Positions 37,719 to 46,403 of a stretch of DNA of 64,000 nt are shown piece by piece; positions within the stretch are counted from its first letter, which is position 1, and every line of letters starts with the position of its first letter. The stretch comes from JARFPW01 sp035464655. Its GTDB lineage: Bacteria > Gemmatimonadota > Gemmatimonadetes > Palauibacterales > Palauibacteraceae. The position numbers and the translations under genes are program-made. Under the pieces are notes generated by a model, which did not search any database, was not told where the DNA came from, and worked only from the letters and a program-made list of their open reading frames with translations. The DNA is taken from NCBI GenBank assembly GCA_035464655.1, contig DATHRZ010000024.1, positions 55,087-119,086 on the forward strand, read 5' to 3'.

Positions 37719-38932
37719 TGGGGGATCGCACGAGGGATGGCGGGGCGACGGATCGGCCGAGGCGGCCCGGCTTCGGGACGCGGGCCGTGTGGGCCGGCGA
37801 GGAAGAGCTGAGCTGGCACGGAGCCACGCAGGTGCCCGTCGTGCACAGCGTCACCTTCGGATTCGACGACGTCGACACGTGGCTCGAGGTCGGCGCGGGG
37901 CGTTCGCCGGGTCACATCTACAGCCGCAACACGAACCCGACCGTCGAGGTGTTCGAAGCGAAGATCCGCGACCTCGAGGGCGCGGAGGCCGCGACGAGTT
38001 TCGCGTCCGGAATGGCTGCGATCAGCAACACTCTGTTCGCGCTGCTAGCCCCCGGGGCACGCGTCGTCAGCCTGCGCGATACGTACGGAGGCACTAGCCG
38101 GCTGTTCCTCGAGTTCCTCCCCCGGTTCGGCATCGAAGTGACGCTGTGCGACACCGAGGACCGCGAGGCGATCGAGGCGGCCGTCGGACGGGGCTGCGAC
38201 CTGCTGTACCTGGAGAGCCCGACCAACCCGACGCTCAAGGTGGTCGACCTGCGCCGCCTCGCCCGCGCCGGGCGGGCGGCCGGCGCCGTGGTGGTCGTCG
38301 ACAACACCTTCGCGACTCCGGTGAATCAGCGACCCCTCGAGTTCGGCGCCGACCTCGTGATCCACAGCGCGACCAAGTTCCTCGGCGGACACTCCGATGC
38401 GATGGGCGGCGTCGTTTGCGGCCGCGAGGATCTCGTCAAAACGATCTTCCGGTTCCGCGAGATCAACGGGGCGAGCCTCGCGCCGCCCGTCGCGCACCTG
38501 TTGATCCGGAGCATGAAGACCCTCGAGCTCCGCGTGCGGCGCCAGAACGACAACGCCCTCGGCCTGGCGCGATTTCTCGAGGGCCACGCCGCCGTCGAGC
38601 GTGTGTTCTACCCCGGCCTGGATGCCGACCCGGGCCACGTGATCGCGGCCGGGCAGATGGACGGGTTCGGCGGCCTGCTCAGCTTCAGCCTGGCCGGCGA
38701 TTTCGAGGCGATGAAGCGGTTTCTCGAGCGCCTTCGCCTCGCCCATCGGGCCGCGAGCCTCGGCTCGGTCGGCACGCTCGTCGGCCCGCCCGCCGTAACG
38801 AGCCACGTCGAGCTCACCCCGGACCAGCGAGCCGAGCTCGGGATTCCCGAGACGTTGATCCGCTGCTCCGTCGGGATCGAGAACCTGGAGGACCTGGTCG
38901 ACGACTTCGGGCGCGCGCTGTCGGGCGACTAG
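37715..38932 (+). CDS. Trans-sulfuration-type PLP enzyme (cystathionine synthase/lyase family)
   Basis: PLP enzyme of the Cys/Met metabolism family: cystathionine gamma-synthase, gamma-lyase or methionine gamma-lyase. The ATG at 37715 is in an ATGA overlap with the M20 stop, preceded by a G-rich ribosome-binding region, and gives 405 residues. Schiff-base Lys221 lies in HSATKFLGGHSD. Asp196 (VVVDNTFATP) should pair with the PLP nitrogen, and Tyr124 (RDTYGGTSR) stacks on the ring. YSRNTNPT near 69-76 and SLGSVGTLVGPPA near the C-terminus are also conserved. The exact reaction cannot be told by eye. The open frame upstream of 37715 is a shadow of the M20 gene. Confidence 0.92.
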   Translation: MMGDRTRDGGATDRPRRPGFGTRAVWAGEEELSWHGATQVPVVHSVTFGFDDVDTWLEVGAGRSPGHIYSRNTNPTVEVFEAKIRDLEGAEAATSFASGMAAISNTLFALLAPGARVVSLRDTYGGTSRLFLEFLPRFGIEVTLCDTEDREAIEAAVGRGCDLLYLESPTNPTLKVVDLRRLARAGRAAGAVVVVDNTFATPVNQRPLEFGADLVIHSATKFLGGHSDAMGGVVCGREDLVKTIFRFREINGASLAPPVAHLLIRSMKTLELRVRRQNDNALGLARFLEGHAAVERVFYPGLDADPGHVIAAGQMDGFGGLLSFSLAGDFEAMKRFLERLRLAHRAASLGSVGTLVGPPAVTSHVELTPDQRAELGIPETLIRCSVGIENLEDLVDDFGRALSGD

Positions 38933-40482
38933 CGGGCGACCGTTAGCTCGGCCTCGGCGGCCCGAAGCCCCGCCTGGGCTTGCGCCCGCCCCGGCGTCCG
39001 CGACAGCGCCGTCTCGAACGCGGCCCGCGCCTCGCCCGCTCGCCCCGCCGCCAGGAGGAGCTCCCCGAGCAGCTCGTACGTCGGTTTGTCGACGTAGGGC
39101 GGTCCGAACTCGAGCGGCATCGCCGCCTCGGCCTCCGCCGCCTGCCGGGCGAGCTCGACCGCCGCCTCCGCGTCGCCCGTCACGGACCGGTGAAGCGCGT
39201 CGAGCTCGAGCTCGAGCACGTCGGCCCGACGCGACACACCCGCCTCCGTCGTGCTCGCCGCGTCGACGATCGCCTTGCGCTCGCGGAAGTCGGCCCGCGC
39301 CGCCTCGAGCGCCGCAGCGTCGCCTTCGCGGGCCCCCGCCCAGCCGCGGGCGAACGCGAGGCTGAGCCCGGCGTAGGGCGCTCCCTCCAGGTTCAAAGGC
39401 CAGTCGAGCGGCGCCGCGTCCCCCGTGTCGATCACGTAGCGCGTCGCCATCCCGGCGAACGAGCCGATCGGGGAGTTGTCCGGATCCGGCACGTCTGAGC
39501 CCGCCAACTCCAGCACCCGGTCGTAGCACTCCCTCAGCAGCCGCCGCGCCTCGTCGGGTCGGCCCTGCTGGAGGTAGCCGTACTCGAGCCAGAAGTTGTA
39601 GTGGCCACAGGCCCCGGGCGGGAGGTCGCGCGCCGCTCGCCGTGCGTCGACGACGCGCATCGAGTTCTCGTTCGCCTCGACCACGGCGTCCCACATCCCG
39701 AGCGCCAGGAAGATGTGCGAGGTCATGTGCTGGGCGTGCGCCGCGTCCGGGGCGATCTCCGAATACGCCCGCGCGGCCCGGATACCGAGCGGCGCGTGGA
39801 TCGGATCGTCGTAGGAGTGGATCAGGTAGTGGGCGATCCCCGGGTGCCGCGGATGGTCGTCGACCTCCTGTTCGAGGATGCCGGCCGAACGCATGTACGT
39901 GGCGAAGTCCCGCCCCTCGTGCGCCGTGCCGAGGATGGAGAGCGCGTGGAACGCCGCCGCCTCGGCGTCGTCGGGATAGACCGCGCTGAGTTCCGCCATC
40001 GCCCCCTCGTACGCGTCGTCCCGCGCCTCCTTCTCGCCCGCTCCGTAAAGTACGTCGACGGCCCGCATGTACGCCGCCTCGCGCTCGGTACCGCCGGCGC
40101 CCGGTCCCGCCTCGACCGCTCGCTGTTCCGGCGTCGCGGCGAAGCGCGCTAGCGCCTCGAGCGCCGCCTCCCGGTCCTGCCGCATCCATACGGGGTGGTT
40201 GTAGGTCATCGCCTCGCCCCAGTAGGCCATCCCGAAATCGGGGTCGATCTCCTGCGCCTCGCGGAATGCGGCGGCGGCATCCTGATACTCGAAGCTGTGC
40301 AGCAGCAGGAGTCCCCGCTCGAACGCCGTTTGCGCCTCCGGCGCTCCGGAATTGGCGAACTCGACCTCGCCGAGTCGCAGGTCCTGGGCGGCGGCGGTAG
40401 ATGGCCATGCGACACTACTCGCTGCGAGTGCGGACAATGCGCCTGCCATCCATTGAACTCTGACCGGAACGTGGAGATGCAT
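38929..40482 (-). CDS. Secreted TPR protein with conserved histidine motifs, unknown function
   Basis: A 517-residue exported protein. The ATG at 40482 gives a signal peptide (MHLHVPVRVQWMAGALSALA, then PSTAAAQ); an ATG at 40449 is an alternative. The body has TPR-like units at the N-terminus (TAFERGLLLLHSFEYQDAAA) and at the C-terminus (ELLLAAGRAGEARAAFETAL). Between them lies a distinct central core with HPGIAHYLIHSYDDP and HAQHMTSHIFLALGMWD. The core looks like a conserved metal or ligand site and recurs in uncharacterised TPR proteins. No catalytic function is known. Its stop overlaps the PLP-enzyme stop on the opposite strand (CTAG, 38929-38932). The frame upstream of 40482 is a shadow. 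Confidence 0.78.
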   Translation of the reverse strand: MHLHVPVRVQWMAGALSALAASSVAWPSTAAAQDLRLGEVEFANSGAPEAQTAFERGLLLLHSFEYQDAAAAFREAQEIDPDFGMAYWGEAMTYNHPVWMRQDREAALEALARFAATPEQRAVEAGPGAGGTEREAAYMRAVDVLYGAGEKEARDDAYEGAMAELSAVYPDDAEAAAFHALSILGTAHEGRDFATYMRSAGILEQEVDDHPRHPGIAHYLIHSYDDPIHAPLGIRAARAYSEIAPDAAHAQHMTSHIFLALGMWDAVVEANENSMRVVDARRAARDLPPGACGHYNFWLEYGYLQQGRPDEARRLLRECYDRVLELAGSDVPDPDNSPIGSFAGMATRYVIDTGDAAPLDWPLNLEGAPYAGLSLAFARGWAGAREGDAAALEAARADFRERKAIVDAASTTEAGVSRRADVLELELDALHRSVTGDAEAAVELARQAAEAEAAMPLEFGPPYVDKPTYELLGELLLAAGRAGEARAAFETALSRTPGRAQAQAGLRAAEAELTVAR

Positions 40483-40767
40483 TCGACGGGCCTTCTTGGG
40501 GTGATCCAAAGATGAATGCCCCGAATATCGCCGGTCCGCAAGATGCGCCGCAAGCACGGTCGCGGGCATCCCTTCCGCCCGGAATGCCGCAGAACGCGGG
40601 GTCGGCCGTCGGCTGTCGGTTGAGTTCAGCCCGTAAGTCCGGCGGCCCGCGGCGGGTACAGCTGTTGCACCCGTACAACGTACAGCCATGGCGCTCTCCC
40701 GATGCGGACCTGCGGGAGATGACCAGTACCCCGAGCGCCCCGGCTTCACGGAGTCCCAGGGAGCAGA
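40483..40767. other. 285-bp divergent intergenic region, no clear element
   Basis: Separates the minus-strand TPR gene from the plus-strand porin gene and must hold at least two promoters. I see only a GGGAG ribosome-binding site just before the porin ATG and a run of short GTAC-containing words near 40665-40685. No convincing -35/-10 pair, hairpin terminator or small gene was found. Confidence 0.4.
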
Positions 40768-42021
40768 ATGCCCAACAAGAGAAGTCTCGCCGTGCTTGCC
40801 GTACTCGCCGCGCTCACGGCAATCCCGCTGATCACGACACCGGCGACGGCCCAACAACAGCCCTTCCCCCGCCTGTCGTTCGACGCGTTCGGCACGCTGG
40901 GGCTCGTGCACTCGTCCGAGGCCGAGGCCGACTTCGCCTGGAGTCCCTTCCAGCCCGACGGGCCCGGCCACACGGAGTCGATCGGCCACGGGCTCGACAG
41001 CCGCCTGGGCGGACAGGCGACGTTCGACGTGACCTCGAAGCTCACGACCATCGTGCAGGTCGTGCTCGAGCAGAACGACGAGGGCGACTACGCTCCGAAC
41101 CTCGAATGGGCCGACGTCAGCTACGCCCTCACACCGGCCCTCACGATCCGTGCGGGACGCCTGTCGAACTCGGCGTTCATGACTTCGGATTATCGAAAGG
41201 TCGGCTTCGCGAACCCGTGGGTGCGCCCACCGGTCGAGTTGTATGGCATCGTCCCCGTCTACACCATCGACGGGGCAGACGCCAGTTACCGCCTGCACAT
41301 CGGCGATTGGACGACTACCCTGGGGGCCAATTTCGGCTACTCGCAGGCTGATCTGCCCGGCAGAAGCGACGTCGAGCTGAAGAATGCGTGGAACGTCAAC
41401 GCGACCTTCGAGCGTGGCCCCTTCACCGGACGCGTCGCCGTGGCCAGCGGCGAGATCCATGCCGACTCCTTCGCTCCGCTGTTCGACGGGTTCCGCGCCT
41501 TCGGCCCCGAGGGCGCCGAGATTGCTGACCGGTTCGATGTCGAGGCCGCCCGGTTTCAGTTCGCGAGCGCCGGCGGCGCGTACGACGCGGGGCCGTGGTT
41601 CACGATGGCCGAGGTCGCCTGGGTGAATCAGCATTCCGTACTGGGCGAGCGGCTGGCCGGCCAGGTGACCGGGGGCTATCGGTGGGGATCGATCACCCCG
41701 TATGCCGTCTATTCGCGATCTGAGCTCCTCAGTGAATCCTCCGACCCGGGACTGTCCCTCGAGGACCTCCCCCCCGAACAGATCGAGACCGCGGCGACGC
41801 TGAACGCCACCCTGAACGGTATTCTGCGATCCACACCCGTCCAGCAGACCCTGGCCGTCGGGGGGCGCTGGGACTTCATGCCCGGGATGTCTCTCAAGCT
41901 GCAGGTCGACTTCATCGACGTCCTGGACGACTCGCCCGGCACCTTCATCAACCGACAGGCAGGATTCGAACCGGGCGGAAGCGCCCGGCTCGTGACCCTC
42001 GCATTCGACTTCGTGCTCTGA
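40768..42021 (+). CDS. Outer-membrane porin-like protein
   Basis: Predicted outer-membrane beta-barrel of 417 residues with a signal peptide (MPNKRSLAVLAVLAALTAIP then ATAQ, about 29 residues). The mature protein alternates polar and hydrophobic strands, for example LTTIVQVVLEQ, LTIRAGRLSNSAFM and MSLKLQVDFIDVLDD, and ends in VTLAFDFVL. A C-terminal hydrophobic residue is common for barrel insertion. The motif LEWADVSYAL and the arginine-containing GRLSNSAF region resemble porins found beside signalling genes. The substrate is unknown. The next gene overlaps its stop by one base (TGATG), so the three downstream genes look like one operon. Confidence 0.8.
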   Translation: MPNKRSLAVLAVLAALTAIPLITTPATAQQQPFPRLSFDAFGTLGLVHSSEAEADFAWSPFQPDGPGHTESIGHGLDSRLGGQATFDVTSKLTTIVQVVLEQNDEGDYAPNLEWADVSYALTPALTIRAGRLSNSAFMTSDYRKVGFANPWVRPPVELYGIVPVYTIDGADASYRLHIGDWTTTLGANFGYSQADLPGRSDVELKNAWNVNATFERGPFTGRVAVASGEIHADSFAPLFDGFRAFGPEGAEIADRFDVEAARFQFASAGGAYDAGPWFTMAEVAWVNQHSVLGERLAGQVTGGYRWGSITPYAVYSRSELLSESSDPGLSLEDLPPEQIETAATLNATLNGILRSTPVQQTLAVGGRWDFMPGMSLKLQVDFIDVLDDSPGTFINRQAGFEPGGSARLVTLAFDFVL

Positions 42022-42497
42022 TGGCCGCCACTACACGCATCCCGAGCCGTTTTCGCCGCCTCGCGGCGGCGTTCGCCCTGGCGCTGATCCTCATGCCGGA
42101 CTCAAGCGCGCAGGCCGTGCAGACGTCGTCGGTCGCCGACACCGTCGTCGTCGTCGTATCGTCCGACAGCCCGGTGACCGAGATCACACGCCTGCACCTG
42201 GCCGACCTCTATCTCGGCCGAACGACGCGCTTTCCGAACGGCGAACCGGCCGAGGTGATCGACCAGGGGACGACCTCGGCGCCCCGTGCCGATTTCTACG
42301 AGCGCTATCTGGGACGCTCGCCCGCCGAGATCAAGGCACACTGGTCGCGGCTCATCTTCACGGGGCGCGGTCGTCCTCCCAGGGACGTCGTCAGCGGCGA
42401 GGACATGCGGCGGCTCGTGGCCGAGAACCCCGGCACCATCGGCTACATCGAGCGCAGTCTGGTCGACGGCAGCGTTCACATCGTCAGGGTGGAGTGA
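42021..42497 (+). CDS. PstS-like phosphate-family periplasmic binding protein (short)
   Basis: A 158-residue secreted protein with an N-terminal signal (FRRLAAAFALALILMPDSSAQA). The mature part, about 125 residues, has the pattern of a single lobe of a phosphate-type substrate-binding protein: SPVTEITRLHLADLYLGRTTRFPNGEPAEVIDQ, here only half-quoted in motif form (HLADLYLGR, FPNGEPAEVI), then HWSRLIFTGRGRPP and NPGTIGYIE. It is about half the usual length, so it may act as a sensor component rather than a transporter part. No ABC permease or ATPase gene accompanies it. Its neighbour, the GGDEF-EAL protein, may read its ligand state. Confidence 0.72.
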   Translation: MAATTRIPSRFRRLAAAFALALILMPDSSAQAVQTSSVADTVVVVVSSDSPVTEITRLHLADLYLGRTTRFPNGEPAEVIDQGTTSAPRADFYERYLGRSPAEIKAHWSRLIFTGRGRPPRDVVSGEDMRRLVAENPGTIGYIERSLVDGSVHIVRVE

Positions 42498-44893
42498 CCA
42501 TGGACCCCGAAATTTCCAGCCCGGACGCGACGGCCCGCGAGGTTTCCGGCCCGACGCCCGTTGCCGGTCACGAGGAGAGTTCGCACGGCCGGTCACGCTT
42601 GTACCGGCTGCTCCACCATCCCGTCCGACCGATCGCTCTCCTCGTCCTCGCTGCGTTCCTTGCGCTCGCGGTGCTGTGGACGGCCACGTGGAACCTCGGC
42701 AGGGTCGAGCACGAGAACGCCCGCGAGACGGCCGAAACCACGAGCCGCGAGCTGCTGGACACGTACGAAGCGCAGGTCTTTCGCGTGCTGCAACAGATGG
42801 ACCAGACGCTGCGATCGGTACAGTACGCGGTTCAGTTGCGGGGTGACGGACGGACCGCCTTCGACGACCTGAACGACCGCGACCTTCTGCCGCCGGACCT
42901 GATCTTCGTCGTGAGCGTCACCGACCACGACGGCAACCTCGTGGCCACAAACGGTGCCTCCCTGCTCGCTGGCGACGCCGACGACGACATCCTCGATCTC
43001 GCCCGCGAGAGCCACTCCCTGGTCGTCGGACAGCCCGTCGCGGTCGGCGACGAGTGGCGGCTGCCCGTCGGTCGACGCCTCACCGCCCCTGACGGTTCAT
43101 TCGGCGGCGTGGCCACCGTCGAGGTGGACCCGACCTTCTTCGTCAGCGGGTACGAAGTCTCTCGACTGGGGCGCGACGGCGTGGTCGGCATCCTCGGGCA
43201 GGACGGCGTGTTCCGGGCCCGGCGCAGCGGCGACGACGTGACCGTCGGGGGCCGGACCGACTACGAGTCGGTCGTGACCGAACAGGGGTTCGGCGACACG
43301 CGGACCGTCCTCTCGACGAACGAGTGGGACGGCGTACGCCGCTATACGAGCGCCCGGGAGCTGTACGGCTTTCCGGTGGCCGTCGTCGTCGGAATCTCCG
43401 AGAACGAGGCGCTGGCTCCTGCCGACGATCGCACGTCCACGTACGTGGCGCGCGCTGGCATGGCGAGCCTGCTGCTGATCCTGATCGCGGGCGTGCTGGC
43501 GTGGATGAGCTGGAAGCTCGATCGGGTGCGGCGGCGCGAGGGCGAAGCGCAGGTGGCGCACGCGCGGCGCGTCGAGCACCTCGCCTACCACGACAGCCTC
43601 ACGGGTCTACCAAACCGGTCGTTTCTCGGAAGGCTCCTGGAAGATCGGGTTCGGCTGGCGGGTCGCTACGGCCAGCAGTTCGCCGTGTTGTTCCTCGACC
43701 TCGACGGTTTCAAGCAGATCAACGACACGCTCGGTCACGACGCCGGCGACGACCTCCTGCGAGAAGTGGCCGAACGGCTGGAGGCCACGCTTCGCGACAG
43801 CGACGTCGTCGCCCGGATGGGGGGTGACGAGTTCGTCGTCCTCCTCCCGACGATCGCGAACGCGGATCAGGTCGCGTCCGTCGCCCAGAAGGTAATCGAC
43901 AGCCTGGCGCAACCGTTCGTCCTGCTCGGCGAGCAGTTCACCGTGACGGCCAGCGTCGGCGTCAGCCTGTACCCCCAGGACGGCGCAGACGTGCAGGCGT
44001 TGATGAAGAACGCCGACATCGCCATGTACGAAGCCAAAGAGGCCGGCAAGAAGGCCTTCCGGTTCTTCTCGCAGTGGATGGGCTCCGAATCGCGCGAGCG
44101 TCTCGACCTCGAGGTGAGCCTGCGGCAGGCGCTGGTGCGGCAGGAGTTCGAACTCCACTACCAGGCGCGTCGCGACCTCGACAGCGGCCGGATCACGGGA
44201 ATGGAGGCCCTGCTGCGCTGGGAGCACCCGAGGCTCGGAACCGTGAAGCCGGCGAAGTTCCTGCCGCTCGCGGAGGAGACTGGACTCATCCTGCCGATCG
44301 GGAAGTGGGTGCTGCGGACGGCCTGCCGGCAGAACGTGGCGTGGCTCGCTGACGGCCTTCCCCGGCTGAGCGTGGCCGTAAACTTGAGCGCTGCGCAGTT
44401 CTTCGACCCCGACCTCCTCGACGTCGTCGCCTCGGCCCTCGAGGACAGCGACATGGATCCGGAGCTTCTCGAGCTCGAAATCTGCGAGAGCATTCTGGCG
44501 CGTGATACTTTCAAGACGGTGCCGATCCTGGAGGACCTGAAACGACTCGGTACACGGATCACGGTCGACAACTTCGGAACCGGATATTCCTCCCTCACTG
44601 TGCTTCGCGGGCTGCCCCTCGACACCATCAAGATCGACCGCCTGTTCTTGCGCGCCGACGCCGGCAATGCCATGGCTCACGAGGTCACGGATGCCCTCGT
44701 CGCGATGGGGCGGTCCCTGAGCTCGTCGGTCGTCGTCCATGGGGTGGAAACGCGGGAACAGGTCGACTACCTGCGGAGCCATGCCTGTCACCAGGTACAG
44801 GGCTTCTTCTTCGACCGGCCTTCGCGGGCCACCGATATCGCGGTACTTTTGCGGGGTGAACTGGTGACGGCGCCGTCTCAGGAGAGCTTCTGA
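42494..44893 (+). CDS. Membrane GGDEF-EAL c-di-GMP protein with degenerate EAL site
   Basis: A 799-residue inner-membrane signalling protein. The GTG at 42494 overlaps the previous stop (GTGA); an ATG at 42500 is an alternative. Membrane helices at about 47-68 and 323-342 flank a periplasmic sensor of about 250 residues, PDC/dCache-like by its position and length. The GGDEF domain (about 360-525) has intact GGDEF at 443-447 and an RxxD inhibitory site (RDSD, 434-437) five residues upstream. The EAL domain (about 535-785) keeps EAL at 571-573, N630 and K713. However, the usual DD of DDFGTG is D692-N693, and the usual first Glu of EGVE is H749. Diguanylate cyclase activity is likely; phosphodiesterase activity is doubtful. 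Confidence 0.9.
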   Translation: MTMDPEISSPDATAREVSGPTPVAGHEESSHGRSRLYRLLHHPVRPIALLVLAAFLALAVLWTATWNLGRVEHENARETAETTSRELLDTYEAQVFRVLQQMDQTLRSVQYAVQLRGDGRTAFDDLNDRDLLPPDLIFVVSVTDHDGNLVATNGASLLAGDADDDILDLARESHSLVVGQPVAVGDEWRLPVGRRLTAPDGSFGGVATVEVDPTFFVSGYEVSRLGRDGVVGILGQDGVFRARRSGDDVTVGGRTDYESVVTEQGFGDTRTVLSTNEWDGVRRYTSARELYGFPVAVVVGISENEALAPADDRTSTYVARAGMASLLLILIAGVLAWMSWKLDRVRRREGEAQVAHARRVEHLAYHDSLTGLPNRSFLGRLLEDRVRLAGRYGQQFAVLFLDLDGFKQINDTLGHDAGDDLLREVAERLEATLRDSDVVARMGGDEFVVLLPTIANADQVASVAQKVIDSLAQPFVLLGEQFTVTASVGVSLYPQDGADVQALMKNADIAMYEAKEAGKKAFRFFSQWMGSESRERLDLEVSLRQALVRQEFELHYQARRDLDSGRITGMEALLRWEHPRLGTVKPAKFLPLAEETGLILPIGKWVLRTACRQNVAWLADGLPRLSVAVNLSAAQFFDPDLLDVVASALEDSDMDPELLELEICESILARDTFKTVPILEDLKRLGTRITVDNFGTGYSSLTVLRGLPLDTIKIDRLFLRADAGNAMAHEVTDALVAMGRSLSSSVVVHGVETREQVDYLRSHACHQVQGFFFDRPSRATDIAVLLRGELVTAPSQESF

Positions 44894-44935
44894 AGCCGGC
44901 CGGACGAACGCAGCTCCAGCCGAAAGCGCACCGCG

Positions 44936-45568
44936 ATGACCCGATCCGAATACTCCCGCTGGCGGCCGCATCCATGGCACGGGCTGGCCCCGGGTCCGAA
45001 TCCGCCGTCCGAGCTCCACGCGTTCATCGAGATCACGCCGTTCGACCTGGTCAAATACGAAGTCGACAAGGAGAGCGGCTATCTTCGGGTCGACCGCGCG
45101 CAGCGCACGTCGTCACTGCCGCCCGCCCTGTACGGCTTCATCCCGCGGACGTACGCGGCACGACGGGTGGCGGGGCTGATGGAGGGCGTCGAGGGCGGTG
45201 ACGGGGATCCGCTGGACGTCTGCGTGCTCAGCGAGCGACCGATCTCGCGGGCCGAGGTCATCGTGACGGCGCGGGTCGTCGGGGGGATCCCGATGGTCGA
45301 CGGCGGGCTGGCCGACGACAAGATCATCGGAATCCTCCGCGACGACCCGGTGTTCGGCGGCATCCGGGAGATCGACGACGTACCGGAGATCCTGATCGGC
45401 CGCCTGATCCACTACTTCTCCACGTACAAGCTGCGGCCCGAATCCGCGAAGCCGGTGGTCGTGGGCGAGCCCTACGCGCGTGACCATGCCGAGGCCGTCG
45501 TCTCGGCGTCGTTGGCGGACTACGACGAGCGGTTCGGCGTCGGGGTCGCTCCCGAGCGGAGCGTCTGA
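44936..45568 (+). CDS. ppa: Inorganic pyrophosphatase (family I)
   Basis: Hydrolyses pyrophosphate released by biosynthetic reactions. The 210-residue protein has the family signature DGDPLDVCV at 89-97 and conserved metal or substrate residues E32, K40 and the YGFIP motif at 66-70. DDKIIGILRDDP is also typical. It has a Trp/Pro-rich N-terminal extension and a C-terminal tail beyond the bacterial core. It sits 42 bp after the GGDEF-EAL gene and is convergent with the iron ABC genes. A GCCGC/GCGGC inverted repeat in the 25-bp gap is too weak to call a terminator. Confidence 0.93.
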   Translation: MTRSEYSRWRPHPWHGLAPGPNPPSELHAFIEITPFDLVKYEVDKESGYLRVDRAQRTSSLPPALYGFIPRTYAARRVAGLMEGVEGGDGDPLDVCVLSERPISRAEVIVTARVVGGIPMVDGGLADDKIIGILRDDPVFGGIREIDDVPEILIGRLIHYFSTYKLRPESAKPVVVGEPYARDHAEAVVSASLADYDERFGVGVAPERSV

Positions 45569-45593
45569 AGATCGGCGCCGCCGCGGAGCGGCC

Positions 45594-46403
45594 TCAGCCC
45601 GCCCCGCTCACCTCGTCGAGAAACGGGCCCGCGGGGACGCATCCGGGAATGCGGAGGCGGGCGAAGAACCCGGCCACGTAGGCGTCGCCCGGATTCGTGT
45701 GCAGACCCACGGGGGTGCCCTCCCGTACGACCCGACCCTCGCGCATCACCACGACCCGGTCGGCCAGGGCGACGATGTCCTCCACCTCGTGAACGACGAG
45801 CAGCGTGGGTACGCCGCTCGCTTCGAGCAGCCGGGCGAGCTCCTTCTGCAGGACGATTTTGAGCGGCGTGTCGAGATTGCTGAACGGTTCGTCGAGCAGC
45901 AGCAGACGAGGCGCCGGAGCGAGGGCGCGGGCAAGGGCGACGCGCTGCTGCTGGCCGCCCGAGAGCTGGTGCGGAAAGCGCTCGCGCAGTCCGTCCAGGC
46001 CGACCAGCTCGAGCATGCGTCCGGTACGCTCCCGTCGTTCGGTCCGCGGAAGGTGGCGGAGGCCGTACGCCACGTTGTCGGACACGCACAGATGCGGAAA
46101 CAGGGCGAAGTCCTGGAACACGAGTCCGACGCCGCGCCGCTCGGGCGGCACCCATGTAGCCTGGCCGGCCACGACCTGGCCACCGAGGCGGATCGATCCC
46201 CGGTCGGGAACTTCGAGCCCGGCGATCAGGCGCAGCAGCGTGGTCTTCCCGCAGCCGCTCGCCCCGACGACGGCCACGAGCTCGCCGGGCCCGACCTGCA
46301 GGTTCACCTCGCCGAGCGCCGCTTCGGCGGCGCCCGGATACCGCTTCTCGACCCCGTCGAGTTCGAGCGCGGGCGGCAACGTGGACACGTCGGAGGCCCT
46401 CAC
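45594..46403 (-). CDS. Iron(III) ABC transporter ATP-binding protein FbpC-like
   Basis: ATPase of the ferric-iron importer. The GTG at 46403 overlaps the permease stop (GTGA) and gives 269 residues. Walker A GASGCGKTT is at 47-55, the signature LSGGQQQR is present, and Walker B is LLLLDEPFSNLD. The protein is shorter than the ~350 residues of FbpC/PotA and has only a short C-terminal segment in place of the TOBE regulatory domain. It is the last gene of the iron operon that begins at 51605. Confidence 0.88.
   Translation of the reverse strand: MRASDVSTLPPALELDGVEKRYPGAAEAALGEVNLQVGPGELVAVVGASGCGKTTLLRLIAGLEVPDRGSIRLGGQVVAGQATWVPPERRGVGLVFQDFALFPHLCVSDNVAYGLRHLPRTERRERTGRMLELVGLDGLRERFPHQLSGGQQQRVALARALAPAPRLLLLDEPFSNLDTPLKIVLQKELARLLEASGVPTLLVVHEVEDIVALADRVVVMREGRVVREGTPVGLHTNPGDAYVAGFFARLRIPGCVPAGPFLDEVSGAG

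Noticed and set aside
45569..45593. Bidirectional terminator between ppa and the iron ABC gene
   Set aside because: The inverted repeat is short and imperfect with no T-run.
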